From the NCBI RefSeq assembly GCF_000421765.1, contig NZ_ATXQ01000006.1:62001-126000 (forward strand): a DNA stretch of 64,000 nt, written 5' to 3'. The notes below the pieces were generated by a model. It saw only the letters and a program-made list of their open reading frames with translations, ran no database searches and had not been told where the DNA came from. Of the stretch, positions 39,062 through 47,954 are shown piece after piece. Within the stretch, counting starts at the first letter, position 1. Each line of letters begins with the position of its first letter. Position numbers and translations under genes: made by a program. Source of the stretch: Denitrificimonas caeni DSM 24390. Its GTDB lineage: Bacteria; Pseudomonadota; Gammaproteobacteria; Pseudomonadales; Pseudomonadaceae.

Positions 39062-41671
39062 GTGCTTGAAGCCTACCGCAAACACGTAGCAGAACGCGCT
39101 GAACAGGGCATTGTCCCTCAGCCACTCACTAGCGAACAAACCTCAGGTTTGGTTGAGCTACTGATTAATCCACCTGCTGGTGAAGAAGCTTTCCTGCTGG
39201 AACTGATCACTGATCGCGTTCCTGCCGGTGTTGACGAAGCCGCTTATGTAAAAGCGGGTTTCTTAACTGCAGTCGCTAAAGGTGAAACCACTTCACCGCT
39301 GATTGATAAAGCACACGCTGTTAAGTTGTTGGGCACCATGCAAGGTGGCTACAACATCGAAACATTGGTTGCTCTATTAGACGACGCTGAGTTATCTGGT
39401 TTAGCCGCTGCTGAACTGAAGCACACTCTGCTGATGTTTGATGCATTCCATGACGTTGCTGAAAAAGCTAAAGCCGGCAATGCCAATGCTAAAGCTGTAA
39501 TGCAATCATGGGCTGACGGCGAGTGGTTCAAAGCACGCCCAGCACTAGAAGAAAAAATCACCTTAAGCGTGTTCAAAGTCACTGGCGAAACCAACACTGA
39601 TGACCTGTCACCTGCGCCTGATGCATGGTCACGTCCTGACATTCCTTTGCACGCATTAGCGATGCTGAAAATGGCACGTGATGGTATTAACCCAGACGTT
39701 CCAGGTTCAGTTGGCCCAATCAAGCAAATGGAAGCACTGAAAGCTCAAGGCTTCCCAGTTGCTTACGTTGGTGACGTTGTTGGTACCGGTTCTTCACGTA
39801 AATCAGCGACCAACTCTGTGCTGTGGTTCTTCGGTGACGATATCCCGAACGTACCTAACAAGCGCGCAGGTGGTTTCTGCTTCGGTACTAAAATTGCTCC
39901 AATCTTCTACAACACGATGGAAGATGCCGGCGCACTGCCAATCGAATTTGATTGCACTAACCTGAACATGGGCGACGTGATTGACGTTTACCCATACAAA
40001 GGTGAAGTACGTCGTCACGGTTCTGATGAACTGGTAACGACTTTTGAACTGAAAACTGACGTTCTGCTTGATGAAGTACGCGCCGGCGGCCGTATTCCAT
40101 TGATCATTGGTCGTGGTTTGACTGACAAAGCACGTGCAGAACTTGGCTTAGGCCCAGCAGATTTGTTCAAAAAGCCTGTTGCACCAGCTGATAGCGGCAA
40201 AGGTTTCACCTTAGCGCAGAAAATGGTCGGTCGCGCTTGCGGTTTAGCAGAAGGTCAAGGCGTACGTCCTGGCACTTACTGTGAACCGAAAATGACCACC
40301 GTTGGTTCGCAAGACACCACTGGCCCTATGACCCGTGACGAGTTGAAAGACTTAGCTTGCCTAGGTTTCTCTGCAGACCTAGTCATGCAATCTTTCTGCC
40401 ACACAGCTGCATACCCTAAACCAATTGACGAAATCACGCATCACACATTGCCTGACTTCATCATGAACCGCGGTGGTGTTTCACTGCGTCCAGGCGACGG
40501 TATCATCCACAGCTGGTTGAACCGTATGTTGCTGCCTGACACCGTTGGTACTGGTGGTGACTCACACACCCGTTTCCCAATGGGTATTTCTTTCCCAGCA
40601 GGTTCTGGTCTAGTTGCGTTCGCCGCAGCCACTGGCGTAATGCCATTGGATATGCCTGAATCAGTACTGGTTCGCTTCAAAGGTAAAATGAACCCTGGCA
40701 TCACGTTGCGTGACCTTGTTCATGCGATTCCTTACTATGCGATCCAAGAAGGTCACCTGACCGTTGAGAAGAAAGGCAAGAAGAACATTTTCTCTGGCCG
40801 TATTCTTGAAATCGAAGGTCTAAACGACTTAACCGTTGAGCAAGCGTTTGAATTATCTGACGCATCAGCTGAGCGTTCTGCTGCAGGTTGCACCATTAAG
40901 CTGCCAGAAGACGTAATTGCTGAGTACTTGAAATCCAACATTACTATGTTGCGTTGGATGATCGGCGAAGGTTACGGCGATACGCGTACCATTGAGCGTC
41001 GCGCACAAGCGATGGAAGCATGGTTAGCGAATCCTCAGTTGTTAGCAGCTGACGCAAACGCTGAATACTCAACAGTGATCGAAATCGATCTTGCTGATAT
41101 CAAAGAGCCAATTCTTTGCGCACCAAACGACCCAGACGATGCTCGTTTACTGTCTGACGTTCAAGGCCGTAAGATTGATGAAGTATTCATCGGTTCGTGC
41201 ATGACCAACATTGGTCACTTCCGTGCGGCAGGTAAATTACTACAGAAAGTTGACACTAAAATGCCAACACGTCTGTGGTTAGCACCACCAACGCGTATGG
41301 ATCAGTACCAGTTGACCGAAGAAGGTTACTACGATATTTACAACAAAGCTGGCGCGCGCATGGAAATGCCAGGCTGCTCATTGTGCATGGGTAACCAAGC
41401 ACGTGTTGAGACTGGCGCGACTGTCGTTTCCACTTCAACACGTAACTTCCCGAACCGTTTAGGTGACAACACTGACGTATTCTTGGCCTCTGCTGAGCTT
41501 GCGGCTGTTGCCTCAATCATTGGTAAGTTGCCAACTGTTGAAGAGTACATGGCGTACGCGAAAGACATCGACAGCATGGCTGCAGATGTATATCGCTACC
41601 TCAGCTTCGACCAAATTGCCTCTTACAAAGAAGCCGCTGCGAAAGCAACGATTCCTGTATTAGCAGTGTAA
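39062..41671 (+). CDS. acnB: Aconitate hydratase B
   Basis: 869 residues, main TCA aconitase; also isomerises 2-methylisocitrate in some species. HEAT-like domain first, then the swivelling domain, then the core. 4Fe-4S ligands Cys713 (IGSCMTN), Cys772 and Cys775 (PGCSLCMGN). The start is GTG at 39062, giving [16 protein letters not shown] as in E. coli; GAGGA is upstream. Strong codon bias. Under iron shortage apo-AcnB binds RNA in E. coli. Confidence 0.96.
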   Translation: MLEAYRKHVAERAEQGIVPQPLTSEQTSGLVELLINPPAGEEAFLLELITDRVPAGVDEAAYVKAGFLTAVAKGETTSPLIDKAHAVKLLGTMQGGYNIETLVALLDDAELSGLAAAELKHTLLMFDAFHDVAEKAKAGNANAKAVMQSWADGEWFKARPALEEKITLSVFKVTGETNTDDLSPAPDAWSRPDIPLHALAMLKMARDGINPDVPGSVGPIKQMEALKAQGFPVAYVGDVVGTGSSRKSATNSVLWFFGDDIPNVPNKRAGGFCFGTKIAPIFYNTMEDAGALPIEFDCTNLNMGDVIDVYPYKGEVRRHGSDELVTTFELKTDVLLDEVRAGGRIPLIIGRGLTDKARAELGLGPADLFKKPVAPADSGKGFTLAQKMVGRACGLAEGQGVRPGTYCEPKMTTVGSQDTTGPMTRDELKDLACLGFSADLVMQSFCHTAAYPKPIDEITHHTLPDFIMNRGGVSLRPGDGIIHSWLNRMLLPDTVGTGGDSHTRFPMGISFPAGSGLVAFAAATGVMPLDMPESVLVRFKGKMNPGITLRDLVHAIPYYAIQEGHLTVEKKGKKNIFSGRILEIEGLNDLTVEQAFELSDASAERSAAGCTIKLPEDVIAEYLKSNITMLRWMIGEGYGDTRTIERRAQAMEAWLANPQLLAADANAEYSTVIEIDLADIKEPILCAPNDPDDARLLSDVQGRKIDEVFIGSCMTNIGHFRAAGKLLQKVDTKMPTRLWLAPPTRMDQYQLTEEGYYDIYNKAGARMEMPGCSLCMGNQARVETGATVVSTSTRNFPNRLGDNTDVFLASAELAAVASIIGKLPTVEEYMAYAKDIDSMAADVYRYLSFDQIASYKEAAAKATIPVLAV

Positions 41672-41694
41672 TTTAGCGTCGCTTGCAAGACCAA

Positions 41695-41721
41695 ATGCCC
41701 CGCCTCGTGCGGGGCATTTTT
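41695..41721 (+). terminator. Terminator after acnB
   Basis: ATGCCCCGC / GCGGGGCAT (41695-41703 with 41709-41717), five-base loop, then a T-run. Confidence 0.9.
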
Positions 41722-41731
41722 GTTTGTACTA

Positions 41732-41833
41732 GCGGGCCATGCGTTCTAGCTCTTGTACGAGCGTGCCATGCGCTCTAGCTCTTGTACGAGCGGGCCATGC
41801 GTTCTAGCTCCTGTACGAGCGGGCCATGCCCGC
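41732..41833 (+). repeat. 29-bp tandem repeat array
   Basis: Three contiguous 29-base units (41732-41760, 41761-41789, 41790-41818) sharing GCCATGCG and CTAGCTC and TGTACGA, plus a partial fourth ending in the perfect palindrome GCGGGC-CAT-GCCCGC (41819-41833). Units differ at three positions or fewer. No open frame of note crosses it. Confidence 0.88.
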
Positions 41834-41897
41834 GACAGTGATCACACACAGCGCTTGAATAGACTTTCCTGCTGTGTTTGGAAAAAGTGCGCCTGCC

Positions 41898-42049
41898 GTA
41901 CTCCGAGGAAAGTGTTCATCCGTCGATGAACCCATCCAGGGTTCAACTCCGGCGCTCGCCATCCATGGCTCACTCACCACACCCTCCTCGAAGCACTCGT
42001 TGATCATCTGCAGTGTTGGCTATGACGCGCACAAGTCACTAAAGCAAAA
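41898..42049 (+). repeat. 152-bp extragenic repeat, copy 1
   Basis: About 95% identical to 42095-42246 over its whole length. Contains the hairpin GTTCATC-CGTC-GATGAAC and arm sequences resembling CGAGGAA ... TTCCTCG. Confidence 0.88.
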
Positions 42050-42094
42050 CAGCACACGTCTAAAACCAAATGTATATCTCTTTCCGCGACTGGC

Positions 42095-42246
42095 GTACTT
42101 CGAGGAAAGTGTTCATCCGTCGATGAATCCATCCAGGGTTCAACTCCGGCGCTCGCCATCCATGGCTCACTCACCACACCTTCCTCGAAGCACTCGTTGA
42201 GCACCTGCAGTGTTGGCTCTGACACGCACAAGTCACTAAAGCAAAA
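42095..42246 (+). repeat. 152-bp extragenic repeat, copy 2
   Basis: Direct copy of the above, offset 197 bases. Its arms CTTCGAGGAA and TTCCTCGAAG are perfectly complementary, so each unit is a palindromic element. Open minus-strand frames crossing both copies owe their likeness to the repeat and are not annotated as genes. Confidence 0.88.
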
Positions 42247-42332
42247 GCAAAGATACTGAATCTCTCTCACCCTCATGCTTTTAGCCTTTGCGTCGTGCGA
42301 CAGACTAACCAGCAGCACCTTTGTTCAAATGA

Positions 42333-42430
42333 GTACCGCGCTAGTGATGTGTCGAGCGAGCCAGGGACGGCGAAGCGCCCGAATCGAGACAGGATGTCTC
42401 GTTGAGGGAAGAACAGCACCAGCGCGGTAC
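42333..42430 (+). repeat. 98-nt palindromic repeat, copy B
   Basis: Outer stem GTACCGCGCT / AGCGCGGTAC (42333-42342 with 42421-42430, perfect). Inner stem CGAGAC / GTCTCG. Same total length and same middle as the copy at 11259. Lies 136 bases before the ZIP gene. Confidence 0.75.
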
Positions 42431-42565
42431 GGCATGCGTATAACCTGCTCGATGCTTTTGATTGTGGCTTTTGCTTTTGCTTACACAGCGCGACATAGGC
42501 TACGCATAATATCAATACAGCCAGCGCATGGCGTACACTCAAGCTCTGTTTGGGAGACGGCAGAT

Positions 42566-43486
42566 ATGCGAAGCAGCGATAAAGCTCATCAAGAACTGAT
42601 AAATGCATGGCGCGCGCAAGCACGTAACAAGCCTTGGCTCACCCTGAGCTTTGCCGGCTGCTTAGTGCTGATTCTGCTCTTACTGCTAATCACCGCCTAT
42701 CAAGGCATGCATCTTGAAAACTTTCATTACGCACTCAGCGGAGGTATGGCGGGATTTATCGCCACTGCTCTAGGTGCTGCGCTGATCTTTTTCACTCGCA
42801 GCATCAGTGTGCGCATCCAAGATGCGCTGCTGGGCTTTGCCGCCGGCATGATGCTGGCGGCCAGCGCTTTTTCATTGATTCTGCCCGGAATTGAAGCCGC
42901 AGAAGAACTGTTCGGACAGCGCACAATCGCCGCCGCCATTGTCGTCTTTGGACTTGGTCTTGGCACTTTGATGATGCTCGGGCTTGATTACTTCACTCCA
43001 CATCAGCAAGCCAGTGAAACACTGTGTGGACCTGAGTGCCAACGCCTTAGTGGGATATGGCTGTTTATTTTTGCCATCGCTTTGCATAACTTGCCAGAAG
43101 GCATGGCCATCGGCATTTCTTTCACCCATGGTGATTTCAAAATTGGCTTACCACTCACCATCGCCATTGCCATTCAAGACGTACCCGAAGGCTTTGCCGT
43201 TGCCTTAGCACTACGCAGTGTAGGCTTGAGCCCAAGTAAAGCTTTTTTGATTGGTGCAGCGACAGGCATGTTAGAGCCTGTAGGTGCTATTTTAGGCTTT
43301 GCCATGTCCAGTAGTTTAGCTTGGGCCTATCCCATGAGTATGGGCTTAGCCGCCGGCGCCATGATCTTTGTGGTATGTCACGAAGTGATTCCAGAAACCC
43401 ACCGCAATGGTTACCAAGGCGCTGCAACAACAGGCTTGATGATAGGCTTTGCGGTGATGATGTTTCTCGATACAGCGCTGGGCTAA
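42566..43486 (+). CDS. ZIP-family divalent metal transporter
   Basis: 306 residues with about eight membrane segments. The ZIP signature helix HNLPEGMAIGISFTHGD and the second metal helix QDVPEGFAVALALR are clear; GufA-like subfamily. Probably imports zinc or other divalent metals; direction and metal are family inference. The ATG at 42566 follows GGGAGACGG and gives MRSSDKAHQELIN; the open frame extends upstream to 42275 only through the repeat region. Confidence 0.9.
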   Translation: MRSSDKAHQELINAWRAQARNKPWLTLSFAGCLVLILLLLLITAYQGMHLENFHYALSGGMAGFIATALGAALIFFTRSISVRIQDALLGFAAGMMLAASAFSLILPGIEAAEELFGQRTIAAAIVVFGLGLGTLMMLGLDYFTPHQQASETLCGPECQRLSGIWLFIFAIALHNLPEGMAIGISFTHGDFKIGLPLTIAIAIQDVPEGFAVALALRSVGLSPSKAFLIGAATGMLEPVGAILGFAMSSSLAWAYPMSMGLAAGAMIFVVCHEVIPETHRNGYQGAATTGLMIGFAVMMFLDTALG

Positions 43487-43507
43487 AACAGACCAGCGCA
43501 GCACAGA

Positions 43508-43825
43508 CTAGTCTTCTTGGTATCTTGCTTGCGGTGCTTCTTTTTTACGAACGATTTTAATTTTATGGGTAAAAGTAGGCTTGCGCGTCACACTGATCGC
43601 GCGACTCGTCACCGTATCCAGAGTGATATTCCAGTAACCGGTACTTGGCACGATAATTTTTGCCGGAAAACGATCAAACGCACCGCCATGATAGGTATGA
43701 CGACCGCCATTTTTAAAACTGCGGAAATTAGGGTCACTCATAAGACGAATATTGCAGGTTTGCGAGCATTGAATAATGACAGTATCGCCTTCTTTTAAAT
43801 ACTCACGCTGGTGAACAAACTTCAT
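43508..43825 (-). CDS. DUF1883 protein
   Basis: 105 residues matching the DUF1883 pattern: MKFVHQREYLKEGDTVIIQC, then FPAKIIVPSTGYWNITLD. A small beta-rich protein of unknown function; the tail is basic (KIKIVRKKE). Start placed at 43825 by family; two further in-frame start codons lie 12 bases upstream and no ribosome site separates them. Convergent with the ZIP gene. Confidence 0.8.
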   Translation of the reverse strand: MKFVHQREYLKEGDTVIIQCSQTCNIRLMSDPNFRSFKNGGRHTYHGGAFDRFPAKIIVPSTGYWNITLDTVTSRAISVTRKPTFTHKIKIVRKKEAPQARYQED

Positions 43826-44067
43826 AAGACACATCACAAAACAGTTATTTGCGCGTAATATACCACGTTGCCTTACGCAGATTTAGATTCTCTTAGCGCA
43901 TTTCCTGCCTTTTCTAGAACTGGCTTCACGGATCCCTCAATACTATGCAACGCCATCACGCCCTAAAACATGCCTGGTTCTTCTGCAGCTTCGATCACGG
44001 CATCCTGCATTTATGGTGAGTGCACTCTTCTAAAAAAACCATTATTTTCTTGAAGAGTTGAATACCG

Positions 44068-45210
44068 ATGTTGTCTATAAAAAATCATGACGATTCACTG
44101 CTATTGGCCATCCTCGCCAGCCGCGTTGGCTTCTTTATCGCTGGATTATGCCTCGCTGTCTGGGCTCCGCTGGTTCCTTATGTACGCCTGAGCATCCCAA
44201 TGAGCGATGCCACGTTTGGCCTGATGCTGCTCTGTATTGGCGTTGGCTCACTGACCTGCATGCCGTTATCGGCAATGCTGACCAACCGCTTTAGCATTCG
44301 CAGCTGCCTGTTTATGGTTACCCTGCTGTTATTGGCTGCTCTATTGACTATGGCAACGGCATCATCACTTTGGCTGCTAGGGGCTGCGCTGTTTACCTTC
44401 GGTGGCAGTATGGGCGTGCTGGATGTCATTCTTAACATTCAAGGCTTGAGTGTTGAGAATCGCGCAAATCGCAGCATGATGTCCAACTTTCACGGCATGT
44501 TTAGCTTGGGCACCATTGCCGGCTCATTACTGATGATTACCCTGTTAACCCTCGGCCTATCGCCCATGTTCAGCACCTTAACGCTGCTCAGCACTGTACT
44601 GTTACTCAGTGTATTTGCCGTACGGGGCTATTTAAACGAGCGCACCCTGAGTAGTAAAGATGCATTTATTTGGCCTAATGGCTGGATTCTGCTGGTCGGA
44701 TTAATGTGTTTTATTGTGTATCTGGCCGAAGGCGTGATGCTCGATTGGAGTGCGTTATATCTGATTGATGACAAGCATATCGCAACCGCTCAAGCCGGTC
44801 TTGGCTATGCCTGCTTCTCAGCGATGGTCGCCACAGGACGTTTTATCGGAGATGGTTTAGTTCAACTGCTCGGGCGCGTACGGGTGATTGTCGGCGGTGG
44901 CCTGCTGGCTGCTGCGGGAGTTACACTGAGTATTCTCAGCACGCACTGGGGACTTGGTTTGGTGGGCTTTGCGCTGTGTGGTTTAGGCTGCGCCAACGTG
45001 TCGCCGGTGTTGATCTCAAGCCTTAGCAAACAAACCCATATGCCGACCCACTTAGCCATTACTGCTGCCACCACCATTGGTTTTGCTGGCGTACTAGCAG
45101 GACCGGCAATGATGGGTGCAGTCGCCCATTACAGTTCACTCAGTGCAGCATTTGCCGTTTTAGCAGTGTTATTACTGGTGGTTGCCGCACTAGGCCATCG
45201 CTTTAAGTAA
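44068..45210 (+). CDS. MFS transporter (YbjJ-like)
   Basis: 380 residues, 12 hydrophobic segments. First-loop region RLSIPMSDATFGLMLLCIGVG, and GGSMGVLDVILNIQGLSVEN near the middle of the N-half. The second family half starts about residue 205. Substrate unknown; relatives include E. coli YbjJ. The 242 bases before it contain nothing recognisable. Confidence 0.85.
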   Translation: MLSIKNHDDSLLLAILASRVGFFIAGLCLAVWAPLVPYVRLSIPMSDATFGLMLLCIGVGSLTCMPLSAMLTNRFSIRSCLFMVTLLLLAALLTMATASSLWLLGAALFTFGGSMGVLDVILNIQGLSVENRANRSMMSNFHGMFSLGTIAGSLLMITLLTLGLSPMFSTLTLLSTVLLLSVFAVRGYLNERTLSSKDAFIWPNGWILLVGLMCFIVYLAEGVMLDWSALYLIDDKHIATAQAGLGYACFSAMVATGRFIGDGLVQLLGRVRVIVGGGLLAAAGVTLSILSTHWGLGLVGFALCGLGCANVSPVLISSLSKQTHMPTHLAITAATTIGFAGVLAGPAMMGAVAHYSSLSAAFAVLAVLLLVVAALGHRFK

Positions 45211-45325
45211 ATTTGTACAGCCTCTACTTGAACTTCATCTGAGTCAGGCGTAGTTTTATGCGCTTGACTCACGCATGAGTCAGCGTCGCTCAGACGGTTC
45301 TGGGCGCTTACGTTTTGAGGTTCAC

Positions 45326-46531
45326 ATGACTGACACCCGTCCACCACGGCGCTTTTCGCGCATCGATCGTTTACCCCCGTATGTTTTCAATATCACTGCT
45401 GAGCTAAAGATGGCAGCACGCCGTCGTGGTGAAGATATTATTGATTTCAGCATGGGCAATCCCGATGGTGCGACGCCGCCACATATTGTCGAAAAGCTGG
45501 TACAAGTCGCACAGCGTGAAGACACGCATGGCTATTCAACCTCTCGTGGCATTCCACGCCTGCGTCGGGCGATTACCAACTGGTACAAAAAACGCTACGA
45601 AGTGGATCTTGATCCAGAAACTGAAGCCATCGTTACCATTGGCTCGAAAGAAGGCCTCGCGCATCTGATGCTGGCGACCTTGGATCAAGGCGATATGGTT
45701 TTGGTGCCTAATCCTAGCTATCCAATTCATATTTATGGTGCGGTGATTGCCGGCGCACAAGTACGTTCCGTGCCACTCATTCCTGGCGTGGACTTCTTTG
45801 TTGAATTAGAAAAAGCCATTCGCGAGTCGATTCCTAAGCCGAAAATGATGATCCTTGGTTTCCCTTCCAACCCAACTGCGCAGTGCGTTGAATTGGACTT
45901 CTTTGAGCGTGTAGTGGCGCTGGCTCGCGAACACAACATCATTGTTATTCACGACTTAGCTTACGCAGACATTGTCTATGACGGCTGGAAAGCGCCCTCG
46001 ATTATGCAGGTGGAAGGTGCCCGTGATGTTGCCGTTGAATTCTTCACTTTATCGAAAAGCTACAACATGGCCGGTTGGCGCATTGGCTTTATGGTCGGTA
46101 ATCAAGAGTTGGTCAGTGCACTGGCGCGGATCAAAAGCTATCACGACTATGGCACCTTCACCCCTCTACAAGTGGCTGCCATTGCCGCTTTGGAAGGTGA
46201 TCAACAATGCGTGCTGGATATAGCGGAGAAATACCGTCAGCGCCGCAATGTTATGGTTAAAGGCCTGCATGAAATCGGCTGGATGGTCGAGAACCCGAAA
46301 GCCTCTATGTACATCTGGGCGAAAATCCCTGAAGCCTATGCGCATTTAGGCTCGCTGGAGTTCTCGAAAAAACTCCTCGCCGAAGCCAAGATCAGTGTCT
46401 CGCCCGGTGTTGGCTTTGGTGATTATGGTGATGATTATGTGCGCTTTGCCTTAATCGAAAATATCGATCGTTCTCGCCAAGCCCTGCGCGGCATCAAGTC
46501 GATGTTCCGCGCCGACGGACTGATTGACTAA
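45326..46531 (+). CDS. alaC: Alanine-forming aminotransferase AlaC
   Basis: 401 residues, class I PLP aminotransferase, strongly AlaC-like from [20 protein letters not shown] onward. The PLP lysine is Lys244 in [25 protein letters not shown] and [10 protein letters not shown] supply cofactor and substrate contacts. It makes alanine from pyruvate with glutamate. Start at 45326 decided by GAGG nearby and by family; the frame is open further upstream to 45275. Confidence 0.93.
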   Translation: MTDTRPPRRFSRIDRLPPYVFNITAELKMAARRRGEDIIDFSMGNPDGATPPHIVEKLVQVAQREDTHGYSTSRGIPRLRRAITNWYKKRYEVDLDPETEAIVTIGSKEGLAHLMLATLDQGDMVLVPNPSYPIHIYGAVIAGAQVRSVPLIPGVDFFVELEKAIRESIPKPKMMILGFPSNPTAQCVELDFFERVVALAREHNIIVIHDLAYADIVYDGWKAPSIMQVEGARDVAVEFFTLSKSYNMAGWRIGFMVGNQELVSALARIKSYHDYGTFTPLQVAAIAALEGDQQCVLDIAEKYRQRRNVMVKGLHEIGWMVENPKASMYIWAKIPEAYAHLGSLEFSKKLLAEAKISVSPGVGFGDYGDDYVRFALIENIDRSRQALRGIKSMFRADGLID

Positions 46532-46536
46532 GCCGA

Positions 46537-46569
46537 CGAGCAGTGATGGCAAGAATGCCTCACTGCTCG
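46537..46569. terminator. Shared hairpin between convergent alaC and opmB
   Basis: 10-bp perfect stem CGAGCAGTGA / TCACTGCTCG, 13-base loop. The right arm contains the opmB stop. No T-run, so intrinsic termination is uncertain. Confidence 0.45.
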
Positions 46570-47954
46570 CCTGTTTCCATCTGCCAACCACCACCCAGTG
46601 CGCTGATCAATTGCACACTGGCGGTCAGTTGCGTACCGAGTAAATTCAACAAGGTACGTTCGCTATTTAATGCGATGGTTTGTGCGCTGGTGACTGCAAG
46701 ATAATCCACCATTCCGGCTTGATATTGGTTTTCAGTTAAACGCAAGGTGTCTTGCGAAGCGGCCAGCGCCTCACGCTGCACAACAATCTCTTCGGCTAAG
46801 ACATTCAGTTGCACCAAAGCATCTTCCACCTCACCAATAGCCTGCAAGGTCGTCTGACGATAACGCGCCACTTGCTGGTCATAACGCGCTTCTGCTTGTT
46901 CAACCTTAGAACGGCGCAAACCCGCATCAAACAAGGTCATAGCAAACTGAGGGCCGATCGACCAAAAGCGATTGGGCATGCTAATCCAGTCGGCCAAATT
47001 ACTGCCGCGATAGCCGCCGCTTGCACTCAAAGTTAAATCAGGAAAATAGGCGGTCTCAGCCACACCAATCTCCGCATTGGCCGCCATCACTTGCCGTTCG
47101 GCTGCGGCAATATCAGGACGGCGCTCCAGCAGCGCTGAAGGCACATCCATGGGTAACACAGGTAACTGAGGTAAAGTCTCAACCCTGGCAACTTGCACGG
47201 CATTGGGCGTGCTACCCACCAGCACAGCAATCGCATGCTCATAACGGGCACGCTGCCAATCCAAATCCAAACGCTGGGCTTGCGTGTTTTTCAGTTGTGT
47301 GAGCGCCTGGCTGACATCAGCACGGGTCACCACACCGGCTTTATAGCGGTTTTCAGTCAGCTGCAATGAGCGCTGATAGGCTTTCACTGTGGCATCGAGC
47401 AAGCGCATTTGCTCATCAATCACCCGCAACTGCAGATAGTTCTGCACCAACTCCGATTGCTGACTTAGGCGTACACCGGCCCATTCTGCCGCACTGGCCT
47501 GTGCATTGGCTTCACTGGCTTCAACTTGGCGACGCACCTGCCCCCAAATATCCAATTGCCAGCTTAAACCCAAGGCGACCTCGTTGCTTTTATTAACGCC
47601 TTGATCATTACCAGTGCGCGACGTTCCCACCTGGCCTGTAGCGTTTGGATATAAGGCAGAACGACTACCGCCTACCAGCGCCCGCGCCTCACGCCACGCC
47701 GCTTCTGCCGCACGCAGGTTTTGGTTGGAAGCCTCTAACTGTTTGAGTAAATCAGCCAAGGTGGCATCCTGATACAGTGACCACCAGGCCACCGCGCTCG
47801 ATAACTCAGCTGGCTGCGCCACTTTCCAGCCGGGCGTGTGGCGAAACTCAAGCGGCACGCTGCTGTCTGGACGCTGATAATCAGGCCCCAGCACACAGCC
47901 ACTTAACACCACACTGGCCAGAGTAAAGACACTGAGCTTAACGATCGGTTTCAT
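46560..47954 (-). CDS. opmB: Outer-membrane efflux channel OpmB (OprM/NodT family)
   Basis: 464 residues. Lipoprotein signal with Cys20 (VVLSGCVLGPDYQRP), then two OEP repeats giving the beta-barrel and helical tunnel (AAWREARALVGGSRSALYPN; QVMAANAEIGVAETAYFPDL). It is the exit duct of the pump encoded upstream and overlaps muxC by 17 bases. Confidence 0.9.
   Translation of the reverse strand: MKPIVKLSVFTLASVVLSGCVLGPDYQRPDSSVPLEFRHTPGWKVAQPAELSSAVAWWSLYQDATLADLLKQLEASNQNLRAAEAAWREARALVGGSRSALYPNATGQVGTSRTGNDQGVNKSNEVALGLSWQLDIWGQVRRQVEASEANAQASAAEWAGVRLSQQSELVQNYLQLRVIDEQMRLLDATVKAYQRSLQLTENRYKAGVVTRADVSQALTQLKNTQAQRLDLDWQRARYEHAIAVLVGSTPNAVQVARVETLPQLPVLPMDVPSALLERRPDIAAAERQVMAANAEIGVAETAYFPDLTLSASGGYRGSNLADWISMPNRFWSIGPQFAMTLFDAGLRRSKVEQAEARYDQQVARYRQTTLQAIGEVEDALVQLNVLAEEIVVQREALAASQDTLRLTENQYQAGMVDYLAVTSAQTIALNSERTLLNLLGTQLTASVQLISALGGGWQMETGEQ

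Noticed and set aside
41732-41833. Possible CRISPR array
   Set aside because: Units are contiguous with no unique spacers, and no cas-like gene is nearby.
41804-42318. Two minus-strand open frames with shared FEEGVVSEPWMASAGVEPWM-type sequence
   Set aside because: Their likeness is produced by the 152-bp repeat; they run through palindromes and have no ribosome sites.
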